From NCBI GenBank assembly GCA_033439795.1, contig JAUTDP010000004.1, forward strand, positions 3,534,001 to 3,598,000: a DNA stretch of 64,000 nucleotides, given 5' to 3'. Positions within the stretch are counted from its first letter, which is position 1, and each line of letters begins with the position of its first letter. The position numbers and the translations under genes were made by a program. Source of the DNA: Sordaria brevicollis (lineage: Eukaryota; Ascomycota; Sordariomycetes; Sordariales; Sordariaceae). The notes under the pieces are model-generated. The model worked only from the letters and a program-made list of their open reading frames with translations, was not told the DNA's origin and did not search any database. Shown here one piece after another: positions 11,612 to 23,249 of the stretch.

Positions 11612-12069
11612 TTAAAGCATCTCGCTCCTAACACACTTGATCCTCTTGTAGGCCAGGGTATCGAGGTTAACACACTTCTCCGGCAACCGTCCCAGTCTCT
11701 CGCCCTTGCAATCGCCGCCATCGTGAGTCTTGTCCGAGTAGGCGAACCAGGCCTTGGGGACGCCCTCAAAGGTTCTGCCGTCGGTGAGGTAGACGGACTT
11801 GGTGCTGTCGTCCATGGTCACGTCGTTGAGCCAGAAGGAGTTGTGGCCGTAGTTTTGGTTGGTGCTGTTTTCGTTTGTGAGTTGAGAGTTAGTGATGATG
11901 TTTCTTGGAAGACTCCCCGCGTCTGCTGGAGTTCAGGTGTGGGCAAAGAAGGTTGGGAAGAAGGTAAGTAGTTGGGAACTTACCAGTCGGAGTTCTTGTA
12001 CTCGTTTGCCTTGGGCCTGGTGAAGGCGAGAGCAGTGGTGGCGAGAGCGAGGATGACGGTGAACTTCAT
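11612..12069 (-). CDS. Small secreted cysteine-containing protein
   Basis: Two exons, 12069-11984 and 11864-11612, give a 112-residue protein. The intron has a GTAAGT donor, a CTAAC branch site and a CAG acceptor; the split codon becomes TGC (Cys29). The N-terminus is a clear signal peptide (MKFTVILALATTALA, then FTRPK), so the mature chain is about 95 residues. It has four cysteines (29 and three more in the second half, in GGDCKG, PEKCVN and RIKCVR), enough for two disulfides. A TATATAAA box lies about 155 bp upstream, suggesting strong, regulated transcription. I do not recognise a family. An extracellular structural, defence or effector-like role is possible but unsupported. Confidence 0.75.
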
Positions 12070-13209
12070 TGTTGCGGTTTGGTTGCTTGGAAGAGCGTTG
12101 AGTTTGGTTTCTTGATGCGGATGAAACAAAAGTGTTGGCTTTGAAGCTTTGAGATGTTGATGTGCTTTGCTGTGGTTGAGATGATGATGAGAACGAACTG
12201 CTTTCAACGCACGATGACAAGCGGTTTATATAGACTCATCATCCCCTCTGTTCAACAAGACATCACATATGCTTGAACCCAGGGGTTGACGCACATCGCC
12301 ATGTCCCACTGTCTTCGCATCACGAAGTCCGAGATATTGTGATGCCTAGATATGATCGTCGAGCGCGAAGGATTCTGCTTCACCGTGCCACGGAGATGAT
12401 TCTGGTGAGATCACGGTCCTTGAGCGTCGGCGGAGAGGTGGTTGAACGGCTTTCACGGCTGCCATGACCAGCCTTATTCTTCTGCCTGTTCTGGACATAC
12501 TCTTATTTGCCCAGAGAGAGTCGAGGGGGTCCGCTCGTAGCGTTGTGTTGAAGATCACCAGCGCCAAAAAGATGCTCTTCCATTTCCTAATTGGGATAAT
12601 TAGTCTGGGCGCCTGCCTGGAGTCCACCGATCGACGTTCCTAGGGAAAGGCGAAGCTGAGAATGGATTCTAAACCATGGGCCCATGACGAAAAACAACAT
12701 TAACTCGGACTTTGTGATTAAAGATTTCGGACTCTCAGACGATGAGCCCAGTATTGTGTTACTGTTAGTGCTACGAGCACCGGATGATGTATCTGTCGCA
12801 GTGGTGGACCGTGCGAGGAAGCCGAAGATGAAGGGCGTGTTGGAAGAAGATTTGAACAGTCTCTTATTAGAATTGACATGGTGCAGAGAGACTTGATGAT
12901 GTCTTCATATCTGGATCCAAGTACCTAAGTGGTGGTTGAGGCGGAAGTGCCTTATTAGAGTTGAGATGTGAAATGCATCGCGCCCCAGAGCAGGGTTAGG
13001 GTTAATATGTGCTGTAGGCAAAAAGCGAAGGGCAGCTCACCTGCTTGACTGCGCATGTAGGCAAGTGATGATGGGGGAGCAGATGACATAGGTACACAAG
13101 CTTGATGAAATGCTGGAACCAGCCTCATGGGTGGTATCAAGAGTTCTTTTATACATTATGTTACCCCATTCTACATCGTAACATCTAAACAAATCTTTTA
13201 ACAACCCCT
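12070..13209. other. Intergenic region
   Basis: It holds the promoter of the secreted-protein gene and the 3' flank of CCT1. No supported gene is seen. A short AGGGTTAGGGTTAA stretch at about 13002-13015 resembles telomere repeats but has only two units. Confidence 0.5.
12225..12232 (-). promoter_or_regulatory. TATA box of the small secreted-protein gene
   Basis: On the minus strand this reads TATATAAA, about 155 bp before the ATG at 12069 and in the right orientation. The spacing leaves room for a leader of roughly 100 bp. Confidence 0.5.
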
Positions 13210-15096
13210 CTAGTGGTCGTGTCCATCATCCTCCGGCCTCTGTTCAGGGTCGAGTTTGATGAGGGTATCAATACGCATGATGCTGATGCATGCTTCCACA
13301 GCACTCTTGAGCTGTGTGATCTTGCTCATGCTAGGCTCCATAACACCGGCCTTGATCTCGTCCACAACCTTGCCCTTCATGAGGTCAAGACCGTAGTTCT
13401 TGTAGGCCTTCTTACGGGCAACAGTCTTCTCGTCCTCGTTCGCCTCACCCTCCTGGATGCGCTGCGACAGAGCGTGCCTTGATCGTAGTTGGGCGACAAG
13501 CTCGGAGGCATCCTTGGCAGCGTTGACGGCCAAGGTCTTGGGAATAACTAGGAGCGACTGAGCAAACTCACCAATGGCGAGCTGCTCCCTGGAACCGACA
13601 GTGCCGGCATACTCCTCAAGGTAGATGTGCAGAGCCGTCTCCACCGCGCCACCACCGGGCACGATGCTGCCGCTCTCCAATGTACGCTTAACAGCGCACA
13701 AGCTGTCGTGAACCGAACGCTCCATCTCGTCGAGGGTGAAGTCGTTGGGACCACGGAGAATGATGGAGGCCGAGGAGTGAACCTTGGTACCCTTGATCAG
13801 GATGCACTCGTCGTCGGAAATGCGCTCCTGGACAACCTCCTCGGCATGACCGAGATACGAGGGCTCGAACTTCTCGTCGCCGTTGAGATCGGAAAGAGTG
13901 CTGAGGAGAGTGGCGCCGGTAGCGCGAGCGATACGGCGAAGATCCTCCTTTTTGCAGCGGCGCACAGCCATAGCACCCTTCTCGACGAAAAGCTTGAGAA
14001 CCATGTCATCGATACCCTTTGTCGTCAGGATGACGTTTGCGCCCGCCTTAAGAATCATCTCGACACGTTCAATGATCATGCCAGACTCGCGCGCGCGGAT
14101 AGCCTCAAGCTGCTGGGGGTCATCGACTGTGATCTGGACACCGAGCTTCATCCTCTCCTTCTGAAGGTTAATATCCAAGCAAGCAATCTTGGCGTCTGTG
14201 ATACGGGTGTTCATGGCCTGAGAAGCGACGGTGCAGTTGAGAGCGTAGCCCTTGACGAGGACGGATTCGGTAGCGCCCTTGCCATGAGCCTTGAGGATGT
14301 TGACCGCCTTGACGGGGTACTTGGTCTCGTTCTTGTTGTTGGTGGTCTTGACGGCCTGGATGGCATCAACGACCATGTTGGCGAAGAAGTCGGAGTCGGC
14401 GCCGATGATCTTGGAGGACATGGAGGTCTTGGCGATGCTGAGAAGGGACTCGCGACCGAGGTTCTCAACCTTGATGCTGATGTGCTCTTTCATGTACTTG
14501 ACCGCCTCTCTAAGGGCCAGGCGGTAGCCGGTGATGATGGTCGTGGGGTGTATCCGGTTCTTCATCAACTCGTTTCCTCTCCTAAGAAGCTCGGCCGCGA
14601 TTAGGACGACTGATGTTGTTCCATCGCCAACCTCCTTGTCTTGTTGATGCGCAAGGTCGACGAGGATCTTGCCGGCAGGGTGCTCGACGTCGAGCAAGCT
14701 GAGAATGGTAGCACCATCGTTTGTAACAGTAACATCCTGCGCAAATGGTGTTAGGCATCGCGGGGTTCACCTAAACTTTTAGCGATAGGGGCGGGGGTGG
14801 AAAGATAACTTACACCAATGTCATCGACCATCATCTTGTCGAGACCGCTGGGACCGAAGGAGCTCTTGACGACATTTGCGATAGCTTGTGTGGCAATAAC
14901 TATACGCGGCCATCATGAGTTAGCGACCAAAACCTGATGCCATCTTGAACACTACTTCGCTTGGTGGTGGGATCCGTAGCTGGAGACTCAGGGGCAGGGG
15001 AGACTTGCCATTCTGGTCTCTGATATCAGCACCGGAAATCTTTTGGCCGCCGAGGAAAAGGGTGCCGCTGCCCGACTGGGCGAACATGGAAGCCAT
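13210..15096 (-). CDS. TCP1: T-complex protein 1 subunit alpha (CCT1), cytosolic chaperonin
   Basis: Three exons: 15096-15009, 14899-14814 and 14736-13210 (566 aa). One subunit of the hetero-oligomeric CCT/TRiC ring that folds actin, tubulin and other cytosolic proteins using ATP. The N-terminus ([20 protein letters not shown]) and the C-terminal [13 protein letters not shown] match the alpha subunit, as opposed to other CCTs. Group II ATPase signatures are present: NDGATIL (64-70), GDGTTS (95-100) and VPGGGAVE in the C-terminal equatorial part. The length fits the family (about 550-560). Intron 1 (15008-14900) has a GC donor (GCAAGT) with CTAAC and TAG; no GT donor restores the frame. Intron 2 (14813-14737) is canonical. 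The gene is transcribed divergently from prolyl-tRNA synthetase. Confidence 0.97.
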
Positions 15097-16005
15097 GGTT
15101 GAACGTGTGTGTGAAATGCGAAAGGAATGCGGTCTTCGTCGTCGTCGTCGAGGGGCGGAGGGGAAACAGACGATCAAAAAGTTGGGTGTTTAGGTCAGGA
15201 TGAAGGTGGGTAGGTTCGTGTACAACAACGGTCAACGGTCAACTGCTGTGCTGTGAAAGGCGGGATGGAAGCTCCAGCAGCAACAGCACACGCCAAATGT
15301 GGAATCCAAGCAATCTCGATTCTGAGAGCTTCGCCCGACCGCCCTCTCTGCAGTGAACTTCAAGCACTGCTGGCAGGCAACCTAGTCCACAGGCGGACAG
15401 CTTCAGCACGTCCCTGCCTGCCCCACCACCCGCATTGCGCTGGCATCCAAAAAATCTTATCGCTCTTGCTGATAAGAATGCAGCTGGCAGAAACTGCCCT
15501 CAGGGTCTTTTTGGAAGATGGCAGCTGCCGATTTCCCTCGCCGGCGTGACTCCAGCTCCAGAGCAATCCAGACCCCAGAAACCCCACCACGGCAGGAATG
15601 CCCCTCGAGCGATCGCTTGACAGGGAGCGGCATTGCTGGCGCGTGCTGCGGGTTCCGTCGCAAGCTGAGTCTCGAATGCGGGGCATCTCCAAACTGTGTG
15701 CGCTGAATGTGAAGCCCGTCTCCCGCGTGTGTGCCTGAAGAGAGTCTGTGCCCGGTGTCTTGCAGAGTGCTGTTCCCCGTTTCGTCCAGTGTTCGGCGCA
15801 TCTTCCATCCTTACTCCCAGACATCTTCTTAGCCAGCCAGTCCCCCCCCGAGTTGACTCAAGTTGCCGCCGGTGAGTCAGTTTCGTTGGGCGCAAACATA
15901 TATGCACTATCGCGACCCGTTTCTTGTTTCAATCCGCCGTCAATTCCTTTTCCGCGACACACAGAAACCCCGACCGAAGACTGATACCCGTCGTTTTGCG
16001 CAGCA
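15097..16005. promoter_or_regulatory. Divergent promoter region, CCT1 / prolyl-tRNA synthetase
   Basis: About 0.9 kb separates the two divergent start codons. A GTGAGT at 15872 and a TTTGCGCAG ending at 16003, just before the ATG at 16006, could bound a 5'-UTR intron of the synthetase gene, though its branch site is weak. No convincing ORF is present. Confidence 0.55.
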
Positions 16006-17738
16006 ATGGAGGAGAACAAGGAACAGTCTAAGTCCGCCTTGAAGAAGGCCGAGAAGGCCGCTCAGATGGCTGCTAAGAAGGCCGAGAAGGCCGCCAAGCA
16101 AGCCTCTCTCCCCGTCGTCGGCGGCAAGAAGGCGGACGACATCATCGGCATCACGGTCAAGAAGTCGGAGAACTTTTCGCAATGGTACCAGGAGGTCGTC
16201 CTCAAGGCCGAGCTGATCGAGTACTACACCGAGATCTCGGGCTTCTTCATCATGCGCCCCGCCACCATGTACATCTGGAACGTTATCCGCAAGTGGTTCC
16301 AGGAGCACATCGACGAGCTCGGTGTTGAGGAGACCAACTTCCCCATGTTCTTGTCCCAGAAGTCGCTCGAGAAGGAGAAGGAGCACGTCGAGGGTTTCGC
16401 TCCCGAGCTCGCTTGGGTTACCAAGGCCGGTGACAAGGATCTCGAGGTTCCCGTGGCTGTCCGCCCTACCTCTGAGGCCGTCATGTACCCCTGTAAGTGT
16501 CGAGACTCTGCTCTATATCGAAATCTACCCGTTGTGTTGACCGTAGGAACACATCAGACTACGCCAAGTGGATTCGCAGCCATCGCGATCTTCCCTTCCG
16601 CCTGAACCAGTGGAACTCCGTCGTCCGTTGGGAGGCCAAGCAGACCACTCCCTTCCTCCGTGCCCGTGAGTTCATGTGGCAGGAGGGTCACACCGCCCAC
16701 CTTACCGAGCAGGCCGCCGGTGAGGAGGTTCTCCAGATCCTCGAGTTCTACGCCGGTGTCTACGAGCAGCTCCTCGCCGTCCCCGTCGTCCGTGGCCGCA
16801 AGACCGAGGCCGAGAAGTTCGCCGGCGGTTACTACACCACCACCGTCGAGGGTTACATCCCTTCCAACGGCCGTGGTATCCAGGGTGCCACCTCTCACTG
16901 CCTGGGCCAGAACTTCTCCAAGATGTTCGACATCACTGTTGAGGATCCCGCCGAGAAGGGCAAGCACATCCACGTCTGGCAGAACTCTTGGGGTCTGTCC
17001 ACCCGTGTCATCGGTGTCATGGTCATGATTCACGGTGACGACAAGGGTCTCGTCCTCCCTCCTCGTATCGCTAAGATCCAGTCCATCCTCATCCCCGTCG
17101 GTCTTACCGCCAAGATGTCCGCCGAGGAGAAGGACGCCCACATGAAGAAGGTTGATGAGCTTTTCGCCACCCTCAAGAAGGCCGGCGTCCGCGCCGACGT
17201 CGACACTCGCGAGGGCTACACTCCCGCCTGGAAGTTCAACGACTGGGAGCTCAAGGGTGTTCCCCTCCGTATCGAGTTCGGCCCCAAGGACGCCGCCAAG
17301 GACGTCGTCTCGTACGCCCGCCGTGACACCGGTGAGAAGGGCACCATCCCCATCTCCGAGCTCACCACCAAGGTCCCCGAGCTCCTCGAGACCATCCAGC
17401 AGGATATGTACAACAAGGCCGAGGCCTCCTTCCGCGAGCACCGCCTCAAGATCACCAAGTGGGACGACGTCGTCCCCGCTCTCGACGCCAAGAACGTTGT
17501 TCTCATCCCCCACTGCCTTGTCCCCGACTGCGAGGACAAAATCAAGGAGCTCACCACTGGCCGCTCTGACGAGGCCGCTGATGGCCCCGAGTCCCAGAAG
17601 GCTCCCTCTATGGGCATGAAGTCCCTCTGCATTCCCTTTGAGCAGCCCGAGGGTCTGGTCAAGGGCGAGACCAAGTGCTTGAACCCCGAGTGCTCTCGTC
17701 TTGCTGAGCAGTGGTGCATGTTCGGCCGCTCTTACTAA
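16006..17738 (+). CDS. Prolyl-tRNA synthetase, cytosolic (archaeal/eukaryotic type)
   Basis: Two exons, 16006-16492 and 16558-17738 (555 aa); the intron donor is GTAAGT and the ACATCAG acceptor restores the conserved MYPYYAKW line. The enzyme charges tRNA-Pro in the cytosol. A Lys/Ala-rich N-terminal extension of about 40 residues is followed by the class II catalytic core: motif 1 around PATMYIWNVIRKWFQEH, motif 2 with RAREFMWQEGHTAH, and motif 3 with GLSTRVIG. Next come an anticodon-binding domain (IPVGLT...KAGVRADVD) and a C-terminal zinc-type domain with Cys residues (KCLNPECS...QWCMFG) ending in the family-typical Tyr. The YbaK editing domain of the yeast enzyme is absent. Codon use is strongly C-biased, suggesting high expression. 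Confidence 0.96.
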
Positions 17739-18250
17739 GTTCTTCTCCTACCGAAACAAATGGCAAAGTAGTTGGCAAGTAAGCTTGGGGGGCTGGGTGG
17801 CTCTGTTGATCTTATCATGAAGGCTTTTTTTGATGAAATGTACAGGCAGCGCTGGAGTTTGTTGTGATCTCAAAAAGAAAGCGTAGGCGCCACGTGGATA
17901 TGATTTGTTTGCCATGTTTACCTGTATAGGGCGTTTGCGCGAGCACCAAAAAAAAAAACGAGAAAAGTTCATGAGCTATGGAGAGAGTAATCATATGTGA
18001 GATGAATTTCGCTTCCAATTGCCATCGCCATGTCCAAGAGCTCAGAAACTGCTGTCGAAAATCATCGTGAACCCTAACCCTGACCCGCCCCTTTTCTTCC
18101 GATAGGCAAAAACTCACCCTCGCCAACCCAAACAGCTTTATGAAGCACGGGTATCACGCTGAACCAGAACACATAAAGATATGAAAGATCCATCACAATC
18201 ATAATCCTAACCATGTCCCCAGAAAATGATAAGACCCCAAGAGTGCCATG
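17739..18250. other. Convergent intergenic region
   Basis: This is the 3' flanks of prolyl-tRNA synthetase and EXO5. Nothing further is seen. Confidence 0.5.
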
Positions 18251-20343
18251 TTACCACGAAACCGTCACCTGCTTCTTCTTGTTCCTCGCCAAGCTCTTCT
18301 TCTTGGCCATCCTCATCGTCTCCTGCTCCAGCCTCGCGCGCCAATCACACTCGCCCGCGAACTCGCACATCTGGCACTTATACGACTCCTCCACTGGCAC
18401 ACCTCTCGGGTCTCTTTCTCCCTTCCACCATTGTAGGTCATCCTGGAGGTACATGTCTAGCGTTTCGGGTTCGACGTAAAACGAGTTGACGCAGATGATT
18501 GATCCGTTCTCTGGGTCTTCGACCTCGGCGGCGGCGGCTTCTTCTTCTCCTTCTATCGGTTCCGCTTCGCCAACACCTCGCGCACGGCGGATGGCAGGAG
18601 CCCTGTACCGAAACTCGACGGCGACGATTTGTCCTAGGCTGGCGGCGCCGCGGGGGAAGGTGAGCTGGAATTCGAACTTGAGGAGGGAGACGAGGTCGCG
18701 GAGGGTGCGGTATTTGAGGGAGTCGAATGCGTGGGAGGAAACCGTTGACTCCAGGTCGTCGTCGCGGGAAGCCACCTCCGAGGCTGATTCGGAGGTCGCG
18801 CTGACGAAATCGGGCTGGGAGGTGGTATCGGAGAAGACTTCCTCGTGCAGAGCACCCATTTGCGCCATGAAGGTGTCGGAGAAGGGCTCGTCGGGGTCGA
18901 TGCCGTATCGCTCGAAGACGCGCCAGTAGTTGAGCTTGCCGGATGCCATCTCGGAGAGGAAGCGGTGGTAGAGGAACAGCTGGATGATAGTGACGCGCAT
19001 GGCGGCTTTTGTGGGCGGCTTCTTGGACTCGCGGGTCTTGACATCCGTGATGAAGATCTCGCGCTTGTCGGATGGTTCGGGCGGGAAGAAATCTGTAATT
19101 TCGTGCTGCTGCTGTTGAGACGCCTGTTGGGCGGTCACTTGGCTAGAGCGACTGCTGAGGACTTCCTCCTCGAGGGTTGGGTCCGGGTTGTTGTAGCTCA
19201 AACCGTCAATGACGCCGTTGACGACGAGGCCATCGTCAAGAATGCCCCATACCTCCAGCTCGCGGGTCAACCCGGTATCGCGCAGAGTGCGCAGGCCCGT
19301 GATTATATTCCAGATCTTGAGACCGAAGTTGTCCTCAGGCTTGGAGATCTCGACGGATACAGGGGTATAGATCTCGCGCTCCAATCTCTCGTGAATCGAG
19401 GTGCCTCCCTTCATAGCTTGCGTCCGTGTCTTCTTGCCGCCTGGGAGCTTACTCAAAACAAAGTAGTATTGCAGCTCACACCAGGCGCCGGAAGTAAGAT
19501 CACTGACAGAAAAGGGCTTCTTGGGGAATGTTCGGAAACGGAGGATGGGTGACCGTGTGTCCTCAATCACGAGGTTCTTTTCCTCGACTGACCGTTTCGG
19601 TCGGCCCCTCTTCCTAGGAGTTGCAGTCTGACTGGCAGGCGTTTTGGATGGGGACGCAGAGGGCTCATCTTGCTGTTGTAAGCGTGACAGCGCGCTGGTT
19701 ACTAGCCGCTCAACATGTTTGTTAGCGGAAGTTCTTTGAATCTCGAGTGACAAGTATGTGGTACAAGCAGCTTACAATCCGGGTAGCGTACGTCCGAGTC
19801 AACTGGGTTGGTATGTATCGGTTTTGGTTTGGAATCTGCGACAAACGTTGCAAGCCGCGGGTTGTCGTCGCGGACAGAAGGCGCGAGGCGCGACTTGCTA
19901 TCCGATAGCGAAACATTAAAATTCGGAATGGCACGCGCGCTCTCGTCTGGCTCTGGCTTCACAACGACGTGACGGTGGACTGCGTTATCGATCTCGGAGC
20001 GGATGTCGAAGGAGGGGTCGGATAGTTCGTCCTCACCCCAGTCGATGATGGTAGGATCAGCAGCGGCCGCTGGGGTAGAATATGTGGATTGCACGGGAGA
20101 GCGAGGAGCAGCGGAAGATTGGAAGACAGTCGTAGTCGCGGTCGCAGTCCGAGTGGTGGTTTGGGGCAGGACACCGTAACTTGTTCCTGACCGGGGTGTT
20201 GGTTGTGTTGGTTGTGTTGGTGGTGGCGAGATGGAGTCGATGAGAGCGGAGATTTGCTCCTCCTCCTCGGCCGTCAAGTCGTATCCATAGGAACTGACGT
20301 CTGTGTCGCTGTCGCTGTAATATCTGGGCGCAGGCATCGCCAT
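18251..20343 (-). CDS. EXO5: Exonuclease V (EXO5/DEM1-type 4Fe-4S single-strand DNA exonuclease)
   Basis: Two exons, 20343-19776 and 19701-18251 (672 aa). The intron has GTAAGC, CTAAC and TAG, and the split codon joins in frame. The N-terminal 250 residues are Ser/Thr-rich with an early acidic stretch. The nuclease is a RecB/PD-(D/E)XK fold: GGTSIHERLEREIY, VNGVIDGL and the ITDVKTRESK catalytic line. Four cysteines that would hold the Fe-S cluster are in place: C264 (SGAWCELQ) and C632, C635 and C641 (CQMCEFAGEC). Yeast DEM1 acts in mitochondrial DNA maintenance; human EXO5 acts in nuclear crosslink repair. I chose the ATG at 20343 (MAMPAPRYY) because upstream in-frame sequence runs toward a duplicated repeat and looks non-coding. 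The left 145-bp repeat begins 133 bp upstream of that ATG. Confidence 0.93.
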
Positions 20344-20475
20344 GCTATCGTGAGCATCTAGTGCATTTTTACGAGCAAGAAAGTCAAGGAAAGCAATCAC
20401 ACAAAAGATGAAGTTCTCAATAAGGAAGATCGGGCGCGATGCTTTCACGGTGCAGTGCCCAACAGAGGGACGTTG

Positions 20476-20620
20476 CGGCCAGCTGGCGCGCCAATAAAAG
20501 AGGGACTGGATAATCGACAATAGTGGGCTTGTATTATTAAGGTGTAAGTATCTAAGAACTGCATCGCTATCTATAATTTTATACCCGGCGGTTTGTACGC
20601 GCTAGTGGCGCCTTCTTAAC
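20476..20620. repeat. 145-bp direct repeat, left copy, flanking the RIP island
   Basis: It aligns without gaps to 30593-30737 with 13 differences, all transitions. Nine differences fall in the right-hand 50 bp, facing the AT-rich block, and there this copy carries the A or T. It contains the palindromic start GGCCAGCTGGCGCGCC. It lies in the presumed 5' leader or promoter of EXO5. Confidence 0.93.
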
Positions 20621-23249
20621 AACCCCCACTTCCGTTTTGTAAGTGGTACCAATTACCTATACCCAATTATTAAAATTATTAATAATTATTAAATTATTAT
20701 TTATTTATTAACTATATCTTTACGTTCGTATATCTTAATCTATTCTTTATTACTAATTAAACTCCTTATTTCCTCTAATTAATCGATCCTTTCCCATTTA
20801 ATACCAACGTACCTAAGTATTTCCCGCAATCCTATTTTAAATTCCTGTAGTAATTATTTCCGGAGCGGTTTCGGTTATCCTTAAAAATTCTAATCCTTTC
20901 CGCGTTAATTAATATATAGCGTTTAATAAAGTATTATTAACGTTTACCGCGATATTGGCTATAATATTCTATAGGGTATAATCGATTTTATCTATATTAA
21001 TATAAATATTAATTTAAATTTCTAGGTCGTTTAATATATTAATTAGTATTAGGATTACTATAATTATAATTAATCTTTTCGCGATTATATTATTAATTTT
21101 TCGGCCTAGTTCAATTTGGTCCTGCGTCGTAATAAATACTTTAATAATTAGTTAAATTTAATTTAGAGGATGGTTTTTGCGAAAATCCTAGTTTAATATA
21201 ATTAAATATAGCCTTTTATCGATTAATATTTTCTTAATACGCTTTTATCTTATTCGATATATTCTTTTAATTAAATCTTTTACCCCTACTTAAATATAAT
21301 CCGTATTAAAGCACGCCTTTACCTCCGTTAATATAGCCGTTATTATTATATTAATTAAATATATTTTTTATTTAATAATAATAATTCCGTTTATATAGAA
21401 TATATATAACGGTTTATTTCGGGGTAGTAATATTATCGCGGATTTATAGGTATTAATATTACCCATTTTCGCGGGTTAAATAAGGCGGAAAAATTCGTTA
21501 AATCCGGCCGGGCGTATTTATCCTTCCTTATTAAATTCCGCGACCGGCGATTATATTTATTTAAAACCTAAAGCCCGTAATTTCGTTTTAACCGAATTAT
21601 TTTATTAAAAAGTAAAAATTATATATAATTATATAATTATTTACAATATTCGGTCTATTACCGGCGGGTTTTATTTTAAGTAATTATCGATACCGGTATA
21701 GTAGGGCTTTTAATTAGCCTTATTAGAATATAAATCCGCTTCGATAATTTAAGACCGGATTTCGTTTTATATTATTATTAATTAATTTAAATTGATTAAT
21801 TCTAATATTAACCGGCGCATTTTGTAGTATCCTATTAATTTTAATCTTTTTCTATTAAAGACCGATATACGTACTAATTCCCGATTAATTTCTACTGGGC
21901 TTCTTCTTAAAATTTATAAAAGTACGGTCCTTAATCCGTTTTTATTTACTTTTATTCCTTCTTTATTATAGAAATATACGTATTCCCTTCTTAATTATTT
22001 ATAAATAATTTATTTAAATAACGCCTAGTCTTTTAAAATAGGCAATTCCTATAGTTTTCGAACGTTCGCTATTTCGTATATATATCGCTATATTTATTAT
22101 ATAATTTTATATATATTAATTTCTTTTAATTGGGCTTAATTGAATTAGGTTGAGCGCGGTCGCGTATTAGAGTTAAATTAGTCGTGTAAGGAGTATATTT
22201 TAATAAGTCTAAATTAGGGTTAATTTTGTATATATATAGGTTATTTATAATTATATTGTTCGATTGCGTATTGGGTATCGAATATATTTAGTAAGGCCGC
22301 GTTAAAGTAAGCTATATATATATTATTTGTAAATATAATTTTCTTCTTTATAAGTAATAATATTTTACCGTAATTATTTTAATAAGGTTGTTTTAAAGTT
22401 ATTTTAAAATAAGCCGTATAGGTATATATCGTTCGGTAATATAATTTTTATCGCTAATAAGGCGTTTTATTACGTAGGGGAAGTAGTTTAATTATATTAC
22501 GCCTTCGGTTTAAGGTAGTGAGGTCGGTAATTATTCGAAAGGAATTTTGGAAGAAGGTCGTAAGGGTTCTATCTTTTATAAGTGTGAATTTTTATAAGTG
22601 AATTTTATAAGTAATATTATTTATTTAGAATTATTATTATTATACTATTCCTTATAGGTATTCCGTTTAATATTAATATTTAAATCGTTTTACCGTTCTT
22701 TCTTCCGTTAGTATATTTATTTTTACGTCTTTATCCAATTTCAATTCCTTCTTACCCTTTACTAATTCCGGCCGCAATTCCGCTATTCCTTTTCTTAATT
22801 ATTCTATTATTACTTTCTTATCCGGATTTAGTTATAATTAATCCTTTTTTTCTACTTTTTATAATTTTAGACTATTTATATATAGTTTTTTAGTTTTTCT
22901 TTTTAATACCGGGTTTATTATTTTTACCGATATATTCGATATTATTTTTATAATCTTTTATAGGCCTATTTATTTCGGTACGAACGCCGGCGCCCTTTAA
23001 TCCTAATTATTAAGTCTTCTTTTTATAAACCCTTTTACTTTTATATTTTTATATTCTAATATTCTTTTTTATATTAGCATTCCTACTTTATATTTATAAT
23101 TCGATAGTTTTAGCTCCCTTTCTTCTACTTTCGTAATTATTTCTCTCCTTTTATTATCCTATTTTTTTTTTATTTATTCGACCCGTTCTTTAAATAATTC
23201 CCTTAAATTAATTTCCCTTAATTATATATTTATTACTTTTTTCGCTTTT

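Noticed and set aside
13002..13015. Telomere-like AGGGTTAGGGTTAA
   Set aside because: Only two units in an internal euchromatic setting; likely a chance match or binding site, not a telomere.
13627..14604. 325-codon plus-strand ORF opposite CCT1
   Set aside because: Shadow of the highly biased CCT1 coding strand; no domain.
16554..17513. 319-codon minus-strand ORF opposite prolyl-tRNA synthetase
   Set aside because: Shadow frame produced by strong C-ending codon bias in the real gene.
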